The translations under genes and the position numbers were made by a program. A stretch of DNA of 64,000 nucleotides from Methanoperedens sp049303315 (GTDB lineage: Archaea > Halobacteriota > Methanosarcinia > Methanosarcinales > Methanoperedenaceae). Shown here piece after piece: positions 9,078 to 17,838 of this stretch. Position 1 is the first letter of the stretch. Every line of letters starts with the position of its first letter. Where the stretch lies: NCBI GenBank assembly GCA_049303315.1, contig JBAQMZ010000029.1, forward strand, positions 124,001 through 188,000, read 5' to 3'. Under the pieces are notes generated by a model. The model ran no database searches, had not been told where the DNA came from, and saw only the letters and a program-made list of their open reading frames with translations.

Positions 9078-10094
9078 ATGAAACTGAGTGGTTTTTTCAA
9101 GAAAAAGGATTTGATGCAAGAGGCGGAAGAATTCAAAAGTTCCGGCAAGTACGATCGCGCCCTGGAAGCGTATGGGAATATCCTGAAAGCCGATCCGAAT
9201 AATCTAAAAGCCTGGTATGATAAAGCATCGATACACCTTGCACTTGAGCAATATAATCCTGCATATGATGCATACAAGACGATTTTAGAACTTGACCCCG
9301 GTAATAAAAAGGCATGGCATGAAATTGGTTTTATTCTCGTGAATCTTGGCAATCTGGATGAAGCGCTTGACGCTTATGATAAAGTGCTGGAATCCGAACC
9401 AACTAATACTAAATTGCTATATGAAAAGGCAATGATGCTCCGGGAATTGAAAAGGGATTCGGAAGCCTTGAAAATATATGAAAAGCTCCTTGAATTGGAT
9501 CCGAAGAACTCCAAAATGTGGTTTGAGAAAGGATTTCTCCTCTCCGGGTCAGGAAAGGATGCGGATGCTCTCGCAGCGTATGAGAAAGTATTGGAGCTTG
9601 ACCCGAACCATGCCGGGGCGCTTGCCCGCAAAGGATTGATTATTGGAACGAGAAGGCAATATGCTGAAAGTTTTGATTTGTTTGAAAGGGCGCTGAAGTT
9701 TGATCCTTCAAACTGGAACGCATGGTTTGGAAAAGGAAAAGTCTGGGGACTTAAAGGTAATGATCTGGCAGCGCTTGACAGGCGTTATGATGCCATAAAA
9801 GCATACGAAACTGCACTTACAGCGTATGAAAAAGCAATAGAGGCAAGTCCCGGGAATTCAACGTTGTGGCTTGAAAAGGGTATTATCCTGAAAGAACTTG
9901 ACAGGAAAAATGAAGGCATAAGAGCTTTAGATAAATCAATCGAGATTAATCCGAATAACACCAGAGCCTGGTACGAGAAGGGATTGGCGCTCAAGGAACT
10001 TGGAAAGGAGGATGAAGCGACCGGATGCTTCAGGAAAGTCCTTGAATTGGACCCTTCGCATACACTGGCGCGCCATAAACTGAAACAATTATAA
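9078..10094 (+). CDS. Tetratricopeptide repeat protein
   Basis: A 338-residue protein made almost wholly of 34-residue TPR units, about eight to nine of them, with the recurring pattern A-W-Y-K-G-x2-L-x2-L-x3-E-A-L-x2-Y-x2-L-x2-D-P-x-N. No signal peptide or membrane segment is visible, so it is probably a cytoplasmic scaffold. A GAGGT ribosome site lies at about 9065, and a TATA-like TTTATACTG at 9006-9014 probably drives it divergently from atwA. TPR architecture gives no specific function. Confidence 0.88.
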   Translation: MKLSGFFKKKDLMQEAEEFKSSGKYDRALEAYGNILKADPNNLKAWYDKASIHLALEQYNPAYDAYKTILELDPGNKKAWHEIGFILVNLGNLDEALDAYDKVLESEPTNTKLLYEKAMMLRELKRDSEALKIYEKLLELDPKNSKMWFEKGFLLSGSGKDADALAAYEKVLELDPNHAGALARKGLIIGTRRQYAESFDLFERALKFDPSNWNAWFGKGKVWGLKGNDLAALDRRYDAIKAYETALTAYEKAIEASPGNSTLWLEKGIILKELDRKNEGIRALDKSIEINPNNTRAWYEKGLALKELGKEDEATGCFRKVLELDPSHTLARHKLKQL

Positions 10095-10146
10095 TCAAGA
10101 GGTTAAAAGTAAGATGAGCAGTTAAAACCGTAGGAGGATAGTAGAT

Positions 10147-11421
10147 ATGAAAAAGTTTATATTTTTATTGATGGCATCGTTGTTAATCACGCCTGCACTT
10201 GCGTCCGACTGGGGCATGTTTAAAAAAGACCTGTCGCATTCGGGATTTACGACAGACGCGGTGAACCCGCCGCTTAAAGTTGAATGGTCTTTCAACCTAG
10301 GGTTTGATTCTGATTCATCTCCTATTATAGTGAATGATGTCCTGTACGTGGGCTCGAATTTCGGAATTCATGCCCTTGATGCTAAAACGGGAAGAGAACT
10401 CTGGAGAACCCAGACTAATGGTTTTGTAAAATCTGCTCCTATTGTTGCAAATGGAGTACTGTATGTCGGGGTGGATGACAAGCGGTTCTATGCCATGGAT
10501 ATAAAAGATGGCGCAATGAAGTGGATATATAAAAACGCGACTGATGGGTATACATCTTCTCCAATCGTGATTAACAACCTGGCATACGCGGGTTCAAAAG
10601 ACGGCTCATTTTATGCATTTGATGTCCAGAGTGGTGAACCATCGTGGCAGATACTTACTGGAAAAGTTATCGAATCATCACCGGCTTTGGGAGATGGTAT
10701 ATTAGTCTTCGGAACAAATGGTGGAGTAATAATCGCAATTGATTCTGTTACCAGAAAAGAAAAATGGCGTTATGACACAGGTACGAGCGATATCATATCC
10801 TCACCGCTTATTGCAGATGGGAGCGTATTTGTGGGTTCAAATGACGGGAATATCTTTGCCCTTGCAACAGATAAAGGCACCTTGAAATGGAAATATTCAA
10901 CCGGCAGCAATGTCCAGTCTTCCCCATCTTATAAGGAGAGGACGATTTTTGTGGGTTCAAGGGATTCTAACCTGTATGCGATAGATGCAAGGACAGGAAA
11001 CCTGAAATGGAAGACTCAAACCGCAGGTTATGTGGATTCATCGCCCGCTATTTCAAATGATGTTGTTTATTTCGGTTCAAGGAATAATTTCTTATACGCT
11101 CTTGATGCGAATACAGGAAAACTTCTCTGGAGGAACTCAACAGGGCAGAACGACAAGGATTACATAACATCACCAGCCATATCAGGGAATATGCTGTATG
11201 CCGTAACTCACAGCGGAGTAGTCTATGCCTATTCAGGAGCGGCTGTCCAGGCGATACAGGCAACCCCTGCAGCAACACCGGCAGTAAACGAAACAACAGC
11301 TGCGCCGGCACCAACGTTGAGTCCGACAGTCACGCCAACAGCAACAAAGAAAACCCCGGGATTTGAATTTCCAGTAGCGGTATTGTTGATATTGGTTCTA
11401 ATCCGGAAAAGACACGATTAA
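10147..11421 (+). CDS. Exported PQQ-type beta-propeller protein with PGF-CTERM-like anchor
   Basis: A 424-residue secreted protein. It has a signal peptide at residues 1-19 (cleavage after ALAS). Seven to eight BamB/PQQ-like blades follow, each with a pattern such as VYVGSxDGxxYAxDxxTGxxxW. A Thr/Pro/Ala-rich stalk comes next, and the last 22 residues are Pro-Gly-Phe, a hydrophobic stretch and Arg-Lys-Arg. That tail fits the PGF-CTERM signal processed by archaeosortase ArtA, so the protein is probably lipid-anchored at the S-layer. The start is the ATG at 10147, preceded by GTAGGAGGATAG. A PQQ cofactor is not implied; most such archaeal proteins are structural or binding propellers. Confidence 0.85.
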   Translation: MKKFIFLLMASLLITPALASDWGMFKKDLSHSGFTTDAVNPPLKVEWSFNLGFDSDSSPIIVNDVLYVGSNFGIHALDAKTGRELWRTQTNGFVKSAPIVANGVLYVGVDDKRFYAMDIKDGAMKWIYKNATDGYTSSPIVINNLAYAGSKDGSFYAFDVQSGEPSWQILTGKVIESSPALGDGILVFGTNGGVIIAIDSVTRKEKWRYDTGTSDIISSPLIADGSVFVGSNDGNIFALATDKGTLKWKYSTGSNVQSSPSYKERTIFVGSRDSNLYAIDARTGNLKWKTQTAGYVDSSPAISNDVVYFGSRNNFLYALDANTGKLLWRNSTGQNDKDYITSPAISGNMLYAVTHSGVVYAYSGAAVQAIQATPAATPAVNETTAAPAPTLSPTVTPTATKKTPGFEFPVAVLLILVLIRKRHD

Positions 11422-11480
11422 ATTTCAGGAATAGTTCAGCGCGAAAAATAAAGAATGACGCCATAATCACATTTGATGGT

Positions 11481-11515
11481 GCGCTTTGCGTTCATCGCGC
11501 TCTTTACGGTGAGTG
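11481..11515. repeat. Possible single arm of the GCAAAG hairpin repeat
   Basis: The stretch CGCTTTGCGTTCATCGCGC followed by TCTTTACGGTGAG resembles, on the other strand, the CACCGCAAAG..GCGCAAAG arms seen at 26173-26237, 40106-40169 and 42341-42400. Only one arm is recognisable here, in the 185-base gap between the two propeller genes. It may be a decayed copy. Confidence 0.35.
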
Positions 11516-11606
11516 TGCATTATGGTTGTTTTGTTCTCCTGTCGGTGCACCACCGTTGAGAACCGGCTAGATAATCTTAAATAACTTCGTACTCATAAAT
11601 CTGATT

Positions 11607-12899
11607 ATGAAAGGTCGGGGTTTTTTTCTCCTGGTGTTACTATCATTCATCACTGTGGGATTGGCAGAGGCAAATCCGCAAAAAAACCTGACCGGGATTG
11701 GCACGTTTACAACGCAAGAACCCCATAGCGCAGAATTTTTCAAAGATTACCTGTTTATAGCGGACTGGAACTCACTTCTGGTATATAACACAAGCAACCC
11801 CGGGTTACCGAAACTCATCACCAGATTTACAGATTTTGACGAACCCGGCCGGGTGCTTGGACTATCAATTTCAGAAGAACAGATGTACGTCGCATCAGGC
11901 CCGGGATGGATATATGTACTCAATATAAGCGATCCGGAAAAGCCAAAAAGAATGTACCAGATAAATTATCCAGATTCGGCAAATGATGTGGCTGTATCCG
12001 GTAAATACATGTACGTCGCCGATGCCAATACCGGAATGCTCATCTTTGATTTAAGTGACAGAAGAAACCCGGAACTTGTCGGTAAGTTCTATGTCTTGAA
12101 ATCCAACATTAGCGGTTTCTTTCAGGGGTGGGGTGGTATAGCAGTTGCAGTTTCCGGAAATTACGCATTTTTGAGCGGGGCAGAGAGAAAAGGGTTTTAT
12201 ATAGTCGATATATCCGACCCGGGAAATCCGACAGAGGTGTTTCATTCAGTCGGGAAAAATGTATATGATATCAAAATATCGGAAAATGGGGTTTATCTTG
12301 CACTTGCGAATGGCACGTCCGAATTTGATTTGCTGGATGTCAGCAATCCCCATTTACCAAAGATTATTGATAGTTTTTTCATCACGGAAACCGCAGACAG
12401 AAGCGCCATAGCCATCCATCCGTCCGGTGATTATATCTATGCGGCATCCGGCAAAACATGGCATATATTCAGCATACCGGACACCATCCCGCCAGATATA
12501 TACATCGAAAAACCCAAATCCGGCGAAATATCCACAGACAAAACAATTACCGTATCGGGGACGGCTTTTGATAAAAGTGGAATAAAGGAAGTTCTGGTCA
12601 ATGGAAAATTTGCAGGAAAAGAGTCATGGAACCAGGTCATCACCCTTGCCGAAGGAATAAATAATATCTCCATAACAGCAGTGGATGAAAAAGGGAATAA
12701 TAAGACCGAGCTTATACAGGTAATATACAGTCCTTCTATACAGCCAGCTATAACTCCGGTGCAAACTGTTACTGCTGTGCCCATTCAAACAACTGAAGTA
12801 ACTAAAAAGCCATTGGTTTACAACGTGATATTTGCGGTGTTGATAATTGCGTTTTTAGTTCTAATCTATTGGGCATGGAAGTACAAAATAAAAAGATAA
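11607..12899 (+). CDS. Exported LVIVD-repeat beta-propeller protein with C-terminal membrane anchor
   Basis: A 430-residue surface protein. It has a signal peptide (residues 1-21, ending AEA). Repeated propeller units of the LVIVD type follow, such as LLVYNTSNPGLPKL, GFYIVDISDPGNP and LLDVSNPHLPK. An Ig-like domain of the glucodextranase-B type (GEISTDKTITVSGTAFDKSGI) lies at about residues 295-375. A Thr/Pro stalk and one transmembrane helix with a positive tail end it. The ATG lies about 25 bases after TTAAATAA at 11578-11585, so the transcript is probably leaderless. Ligand unknown. Confidence 0.82.
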   Translation: MKGRGFFLLVLLSFITVGLAEANPQKNLTGIGTFTTQEPHSAEFFKDYLFIADWNSLLVYNTSNPGLPKLITRFTDFDEPGRVLGLSISEEQMYVASGPGWIYVLNISDPEKPKRMYQINYPDSANDVAVSGKYMYVADANTGMLIFDLSDRRNPELVGKFYVLKSNISGFFQGWGGIAVAVSGNYAFLSGAERKGFYIVDISDPGNPTEVFHSVGKNVYDIKISENGVYLALANGTSEFDLLDVSNPHLPKIIDSFFITETADRSAIAIHPSGDYIYAASGKTWHIFSIPDTIPPDIYIEKPKSGEISTDKTITVSGTAFDKSGIKEVLVNGKFAGKESWNQVITLAEGINNISITAVDEKGNNKTELIQVIYSPSIQPAITPVQTVTAVPIQTTEVTKKPLVYNVIFAVLIIAFLVLIYWAWKYKIKR

Positions 12900-12917
12900 A
12901 AATTAATTCCGGGAACT

Positions 12918-13403
12918 ATGATAAAATCCGGCGGCACTTTTCTCTTCAATGGTTATCGCTGCGTCATCGGCGCCGTAATCCCAATTAAAGACCGCCGATA
13001 TATAGCCGCAGCGTCTCACATATTTTCTAAAGCAGGTATGGGGAGCCGCGTACAGGTTGAAAGCGCTGAGGGGATTGTACGAAAATTCATGGAAGATTAT
13101 GATGTGGCGCTCATCGAGCTTCCTTCAGGCTGCAAAGTTGAGGTCACCGAACTTGGAAGCGCCGCCGTAATGGAGGATGCGCTGCTTGTCAATGAGCATC
13201 ACAGCATCCCGTGCAGGGTCATACGCGCCGGAGCCTCGCTTCTCTATCTGCAGTTTCCCTGCCGAGACATGCCGCAGCCCGGCGACAGCGGCTCACCCGT
13301 CTTGCAGGAAGGGAAAGTCATAGGGCTTCTCTCCTCTATAATGCTTGGCAACTGCACCGGCACTGCTGTCTCATCTGACGTTCTGCGCATCCTCTCGCTT
13401 TGA
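12918..13403 (+). CDS. Compact trypsin-like serine protease
   Basis: A 161-residue protein with the full order of a chymotrypsin-fold protease: His34 in AAASHIF, Asp62 in DYDVALIELP (the DIAL-type Asp) and Ser124 in PGDSGSPVL, followed by VIGLLSS. It is far smaller than usual trypsin-like enzymes (about 220 residues or more) and has no signal peptide or membrane segment, so it is probably cytoplasmic. It starts 18 bases after the LVIVD-propeller gene on the same strand, so it may be co-transcribed. The substrate is unknown; loss of activity or a viral-type self-cleaving role cannot be excluded. Confidence 0.7.
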   Translation: MIKSGGTFLFNGYRCVIGAVIPIKDRRYIAAASHIFSKAGMGSRVQVESAEGIVRKFMEDYDVALIELPSGCKVEVTELGSAAVMEDALLVNEHHSIPCRVIRAGASLLYLQFPCRDMPQPGDSGSPVLQEGKVIGLLSSIMLGNCTGTAVSSDVLRILSL

Positions 13404-13444
13404 ATGGATTATTTTATATACTTTCACGACCAAAAATATGGTTC

Positions 13445-13582
13445 ATGGCAATGTCTAAAAAGATGATGGAAAAGAGAGAGCGTGAACGCAAGGAAAAGAT
13501 TGCAGAACTTGAAAAAATGGCGGGATCCGGCAGCGGTGAAGCCAAAAAGAAACTTGCAAAAGAAAAAAGAAAATTGAAATAA
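13445..13582 (+). CDS. Small highly charged protein
   Basis: A 45-residue Lys/Glu/Arg-rich protein (KKMMEKRERERKEK, then AKKKLAKEKRKLK) likely to form a single helix. The frame is open further upstream, but ATTTTATATA at 13411-13420 is a TATA box that would start transcription near 13440. I therefore choose the ATG at 13445 (the next ATG, 13451, is also possible), giving a leaderless message. Function unknown. Confidence 0.55.
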   Translation: MAMSKKMMEKRERERKEKIAELEKMAGSGSGEAKKKLAKEKRKLK

Positions 13583-13606
13583 TTTAAATCCTCTTTATCC
13601 CATTCC

Positions 13607-14395
13607 TTATTTTATTATTTCCTGCGGGGCTCCGCAAAATTTGACCAGGGCTTCTGCTTCAATAAAATGCAGGCTTGCGGGTATTATCAAAATGTGCAGC
13701 GGCGCCCCAAAATCATAATCCTTGATTCTCTCAAGATAATCGGCATGAACTGTCGGCGAGTCTGACCCGGCTCTTGAAACGCCAACCGCAAGCGTATTAA
13801 CCAGCACTCCCTCGCCCCGCTGCCCTTCCATTTCCAAGAGGAGCGATGCAGCTTTTCTTATATCCATAAATCCCTTCTCCATGTTGATATCGAGAAAAAC
13901 CAGCGAATGGAGGTCATTTCTCTTGTTCATCTTAATTGTATCGTACGGCGCCTCGGATATGATAATTTTATCGCCGCGGGAATACGGGAATGGAATTGTT
14001 GTAGATTTGCCAAACCTGTAATTTTGCAACCCGGTCAATCCGCAGACTGAGGATGATATTGAGGGAGCATGAATAATCGCTGTATCTATACCCATATCCT
14101 TTGCCCTGAGGCGAAGGTCAATATGTGTGGTTGCGACCATGGCATCCCCGCCGGTTAAGAATACAACATTTTTTTCTATTGCCTCTCTTAGCCAGACGGG
14201 ATTATGCTCAACATCTTCTCTTGTTAACACGGTCACTTTCCTGCCGTAAAATTTTTCAATTTTTTCAAGGGTGGTGCCCATGAGGTTTGAGGTGTAAAAT
14301 TCGGCATAGATAATATCGGCTTTCCTCACTGCCTCCAGTCCCTTTACAGTAATGTCTTTTTCGTCGTATAATCCAAGTCCGATAAAGGTGAGCAT
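13607..14395 (-). CDS. dphB: Diphthine synthase
   Basis: S-adenosylmethionine-dependent methyltransferase that methylates the modified histidine of elongation factor 2 in diphthamide synthesis. The 262-residue protein begins MLTFIGLGLYDEKDITVKG. It has the tetrapyrrole-methylase-fold segments YAEFYTS, FLTGGDAMVATTH and IIHAPSISSSVCGLTGLQNY-type residues characteristic of archaeal DphB. Length is normal. It stands alone on the minus strand. Confidence 0.92.
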   Translation of the reverse strand: MLTFIGLGLYDEKDITVKGLEAVRKADIIYAEFYTSNLMGTTLEKIEKFYGRKVTVLTREDVEHNPVWLREAIEKNVVFLTGGDAMVATTHIDLRLRAKDMGIDTAIIHAPSISSSVCGLTGLQNYRFGKSTTIPFPYSRGDKIIISEAPYDTIKMNKRNDLHSLVFLDINMEKGFMDIRKAASLLLEMEGQRGEGVLVNTLAVGVSRAGSDSPTVHADYLERIKDYDFGAPLHILIIPASLHFIEAEALVKFCGAPQEIIK

Positions 14396-14471
14396 AATCC
14401 ATTATATGACAGCAATACTTGTAAGTCTTGCCATAGAAACCTATAAACTTCATGTAATCTTAAATTGATGG

Positions 14472-14594
14472 ATGAACCATAACAAGAAAATAATTGACAT
14501 TAGTGTCGCAATCGGCAGCTTAATAGGGTATATTACAATACTGGCGGGAGTTATAATGACCATTTTATTGCTTCAAACGAGTTTTTCGGTTTAA
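14472..14594 (+). CDS. Small single-helix membrane protein
   Basis: A 40-residue reading frame: a short basic start (MNHNKKIID) and then one long hydrophobic segment rich in Ile, Leu, Val and Gly. There is no ribosome site, but CCTATAAAC near 14440 sits about 27 bases upstream, as expected for a leaderless message. It ends 24 bases before trm5. A chance frame cannot be ruled out. Confidence 0.4.
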   Translation: MNHNKKIIDISVAIGSLIGYITILAGVIMTILLLQTSFSV

Positions 14595-14618
14595 TAATTT
14601 AATTTATAATGGAAAGAC

Positions 14619-15581
14619 ATGGAATCGCTGTGCGTAAGAGTCCCAAAGAAATCAGGTGAAATTACAAGACAAGAACTTATCGGGCTTGGAGTAATTGATA
14701 AGAACCTTAAAATAAAACCGGATGGAGAAGACCTTCTAATCCCCGTCCTCAGGCATGTTGAAGGATTCGGGGAACTTTCAAAAGATGATTTTGAAATATT
14801 ACAAAAAGAAGAGCCCTTAGCCGGGGTGGTCGGGGCTTATGAGATACTCGGAGACATTGCCATTATCGACCAGCATGAAAGCGATGCGCAGAAAATGGCT
14901 GATATCCTTATAAAATCCAGGAAAATAAGAACTGTTCTCCAGGCTGAGAGTTCCATTGATGGCGAATACAGGACACGCAGGTTTTCATTCATGGCAGGTG
15001 AAAAAAGAACAGAAACCCTATACAGGGAAAACGGATGCAGATACCTTCTCGATATTGCCATGGTATATTTCACGCCCCGGCTTGCGACTGAAAGGATGAG
15101 GATAGCAAATCTGGTTAAAGACGGGGATAAGGTCGTGGATATGTTTGCCGGTGTGGGGCCTTTTTCCATCCTGATTGCAAAAAAATTCCCTTCATCGCAG
15201 GTGATTGCCATAGATAAGAATCCGGTTGCAATTAAATACCTCAGGGAAAACGTGCGTCTTAATAAGGTAAAGAATGTTGAGATAAGGGAGGGCGACGCAA
15301 GGGAGGAAGTTAAAGGGATTATGGATGCAGATCGCATTATTATGAACCTGCCGCATAGTAGTGTAGATTTTCTTGATACGGCATTAAGGATAATAAAAAA
15401 GGGCGGGGTCATTCATTTGTATGCCATCACTCATGAGGATGATTTATTTGAGGGAATATTGAAAAAAATTGGGAATATCGCACAACAGGCTAATTTCCAG
15501 GTAATACCTCTTGGCCGCAGGATTGTAAGGCCTTATGCCCCTTACCAGTATAATGTCTGTATTGATTTTAAGGTGATATGA
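14619..15581 (+). CDS. trm5: tRNA (guanine(37)-N1)-methyltransferase Trm5
   Basis: Methylates G37 next to the anticodon. The 320-residue protein has an N-terminal D1-like domain and a central tRNA-binding part with DGEYRTRRFSFMAG. The class I methyltransferase core carries the SAM motif MFAGVGPFSI, then AIDKNPVA and the catalytic-loop motif NLPHSS. The C-terminus RRIVRPYAPYQYNVCIDF is typical of archaeal Trm5. The 219 bases after it (15582-15800) hold no recognisable gene or RNA. Confidence 0.88.
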   Translation: MESLCVRVPKKSGEITRQELIGLGVIDKNLKIKPDGEDLLIPVLRHVEGFGELSKDDFEILQKEEPLAGVVGAYEILGDIAIIDQHESDAQKMADILIKSRKIRTVLQAESSIDGEYRTRRFSFMAGEKRTETLYRENGCRYLLDIAMVYFTPRLATERMRIANLVKDGDKVVDMFAGVGPFSILIAKKFPSSQVIAIDKNPVAIKYLRENVRLNKVKNVEIREGDAREEVKGIMDADRIIMNLPHSSVDFLDTALRIIKKGGVIHLYAITHEDDLFEGILKKIGNIAQQANFQVIPLGRRIVRPYAPYQYNVCIDFKVI

Positions 15582-15800
15582 GGGATTATCAGCGATTCTT
15601 GGCAGGTCTAAAAGGCGCATCTATCGGGTTTCACCACAGTTAAAGGCTATGCTTAATTCTTTTAAGCCGAAGGGGGATGAATCGTTTTTACCCGGATATG
15701 TTAATAGAAAGGGGTTGCTAGGATCCAAGTAATTTCCGTAGAGTTTATGTGCATGCCTGACATAGAACCGCAGGTTTTGAGGCAACCGGAGTCTTAGATT

Positions 15801-16760
15801 ATGGACAAATTATCGATTATCACCAGGAACACAGAAGAAATAGTAACAAAAGAAGAGCTTGAAGCTCTGGTCAATTCAGACAAAACACCTTCTGCATATA
15901 CGGGATACGAACCCAGTGGAAAAATCCACATGGGGCATGTGCTTACCGTCAACAAGCTCCTCGACCTCCAGCAGGCAGGTTTCAGGATAACGGTGCTTCT
16001 TGCGGATATCCATGCTTATCTTAATGAAAAAGGAACGATGGATGAAGTGAGAAAAATCGCTGACTATAACAAGAGATGCTTTATCGCTCTTGGTCTTGAT
16101 GAGAAAAAGACGAATTTTGTTCTCGGCTCTTCGTACCAGCTTGAGCCTGAGTACATGCTGGATGTACTGAAACTTGCCCGCAGCACTACGTTAAACAGGG
16201 CGCGGCGCAGTATGGACGAGGTGAGCCGGGACGCCGAGAACCCCAAAGTCTCCCAGATGATATACCCGCTCATGCAGGCACTGGATATTGCCCATCTTGG
16301 CGTGGACGTGGCTGTCGGAGGGATTGACCAGCGAAAGATTCACATGCTTGCAAGGGAAGGACTGCCCGAGCTTGGATTTGCTGCGCCTATATGTATCCAT
16401 ACTCCAATTCTCCTCGGGCTTGATGGCAAGAAGATGTCATCGAGCAAGGGTAATTACATTTCGGTGGATGATACGCCTGAGGATATCAGGAAGAAAATGA
16501 AAGGAGCATTCTGCGTGGAAGGCGAGGTCAAGGATAACCCCGTCCTTGCGCTTTTCAAATACCATATTATGCCCCGCTACCCGCAGATAATCATCAAGCG
16601 CCCTGAAAAATACGGCGGCAACCTGCAATATGAGAGTTATGAGGCGCTTGAGGCGGATTTTGGTTCAAAGGCTCTTCATCCGATGGATTTAAAGGCAGCG
16701 GCTGCCGAATATATGAATGAGATACTTGAACCTGTGAGGAAGCTGATGGTGGAAAAATGA
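15801..16760 (+). CDS. tyrS: Tyrosyl-tRNA synthetase
   Basis: Class I aminoacyl-tRNA synthetase of archaeal type, 319 residues (the archaeal enzyme is short). It shows the HIGH-equivalent HMGH in PSGKIHMGHVL, the tyrosine-pocket segment QALDIAHLGVDVAVGG, and the KMSKS-equivalent KMSSSKGN. The start is the ATG at 15801. Its stop overlaps the start of the Dabb gene by 4 bases (ATGA). Confidence 0.95.
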   Translation: MDKLSIITRNTEEIVTKEELEALVNSDKTPSAYTGYEPSGKIHMGHVLTVNKLLDLQQAGFRITVLLADIHAYLNEKGTMDEVRKIADYNKRCFIALGLDEKKTNFVLGSSYQLEPEYMLDVLKLARSTTLNRARRSMDEVSRDAENPKVSQMIYPLMQALDIAHLGVDVAVGGIDQRKIHMLAREGLPELGFAAPICIHTPILLGLDGKKMSSSKGNYISVDDTPEDIRKKMKGAFCVEGEVKDNPVLALFKYHIMPRYPQIIIKRPEKYGGNLQYESYEALEADFGSKALHPMDLKAAAAEYMNEILEPVRKLMVEK

Positions 16761-17047
16761 TTACGCATATAGTCTTTTTTAAATTGAAATACCGAAGCCA
16801 GCAAAGCGTCGGGAAGGCAAGGGATGTCCTGCTGGGAATGAAAGGCAAGATTCCGCAGCTTCGCCATCTGGAGGTCGGGATAGATGTGCTCCACTCGCAG
16901 CGCTCGTTTGATATCGCTCTTGTGACGAAGTTCGATTCGCTGGAAGAGCTTGAGACGTATCAAAAGCATCCCGTACATGTTGAAGTGGTGAAATACATGA
17001 CATCGGTGAGGAAATTTGCGGTTGCTGTTGATTACGAATCGGAATAG
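16757..17047 (+). CDS. Dabb (stress-responsive alpha/beta barrel) domain protein
   Basis: A 96-residue single-domain protein beginning MITHIVFFKLK and containing LEVGIDVLHSQRSFDIALVTKF and YQKHPVHVEVVKYM-type residues, the usual Dabb pattern. These proteins are dimeric ferredoxin-like barrels of mostly unknown role. It is translationally coupled to tyrS. No catalytic function can be assigned. Confidence 0.85.
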   Translation: MITHIVFFKLKYRSQQSVGKARDVLLGMKGKIPQLRHLEVGIDVLHSQRSFDIALVTKFDSLEELETYQKHPVHVEVVKYMTSVRKFAVAVDYESE

Positions 17048-17060
17048 AAAGGATAGATTG

Positions 17061-17183
17061 ATGGCAAAGCGCACAGAGTTTGAAAACTTGGTTGAAAAGG
17101 GTGTAAAAATAGCAAAGGAGCGCAGGCTTAAAGAATCGGATGTTGATAAAATCGTGCATAAGCATCGGAGAATTACGATTTAA
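17061..17183 (+). CDS. Small charged helical protein
   Basis: A 40-residue frame starting 14 bases after the Dabb gene, with GGAT before the ATG. The product is strongly helical and charged (FENLVEKGVKIAKERR, DVDKIVHKHRR). Short size and charge suggest an antitoxin-like or DNA/RNA-binding peptide, but no toxin gene adjoins it. Function unknown; it may be read as part of the tyrS unit. Confidence 0.45.
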   Translation: MAKRTEFENLVEKGVKIAKERRLKESDVDKIVHKHRRITI

Positions 17184-17205
17184 TTTTGTTTGACCTTAGG
17201 TATTT

Positions 17206-17724
17206 TTATTTTAGCATTTCTACTTTTGAAAGATGTCTTATTGTATGAGAAACTATACACTTAGGCTCATATTTTGTTGGATTAATTAGGGCTTTATTTT
17301 TTAAATTTTCAAATATGTCTTTAAAAGTTATTATTTTGATATTTTTCTCTTCCTTAACTTTATCTAAATCTTTCTTAGCTTTGTCATTTTTCACAATAAA
17401 TGTGCAATAAACTACTTTTTGATAATCTGTTCCCAAAATTTTTTCTACTTCCTTTTTCAAATCAGCATTTTCAAATATATTCCTATTTATATATTCAAGT
17501 TCTTTAGTATTAAGTGCATTGTCAATCCACGATTTTACTTCTCCAAATATTTTGCCAATAACTTCACCTTTGTTGTTGACTTTAATGGCTATTATATCTA
17601 TTTCCTTAGGGGGAGAATGTTTTATTGATGCTTTGACCTTATGATTAATCAACACAAACCATTGTCCACCATCGTTTTCGCCTTCAAGATATTCCCTTAC
17701 AAGTTCTTCACCATATTCCGCCAT
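17206..17724 (-). CDS. PD-(D/E)XK-like nuclease domain protein
   Basis: A 172-residue, AT-rich gene whose composition differs from its neighbours. The segment KEIDIIAIKVNNKG followed by GKIFGEVKSW has the D...(D/E)-x-K spacing of the restriction-endonuclease fold, and a glutamate in EYGEELVREYL could be the N-terminal helix residue. The longest frame opens with a TTG at 17739, but GAGGT sits 7 bases before the ATG at 17724, which I prefer. No methylase or helicase adjoins it. Probably an acquired gene; target unknown. Confidence 0.55.
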   Translation of the reverse strand: MAEYGEELVREYLEGENDGGQWFVLINHKVKASIKHSPPKEIDIIAIKVNNKGEVIGKIFGEVKSWIDNALNTKELEYINRNIFENADLKKEVEKILGTDYQKVVYCTFIVKNDKAKKDLDKVKEEKNIKIITFKDIFENLKNKALINPTKYEPKCIVSHTIRHLSKVEMLK

Positions 17725-17838
17725 ATTAATCGACCTCAATACCCGATTTTATTACTAATAATCTTGAACATGATTATAATTACGTCTTTGTTTGTAAATC
17801 TCTGACGATAACTTTCATGCAGTAGTTGATTTTTTGGA

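Noticed and set aside
15582..15800. Possible C/D-box guide RNA downstream of trm5 (GGATGAA ... CCTGA)
   Set aside because: The C-box-like sequence has a mismatch and the D-box-like CTGA is nearly 90 bases away, too far for an archaeal C/D RNA, and no D'/C' pair is seen.
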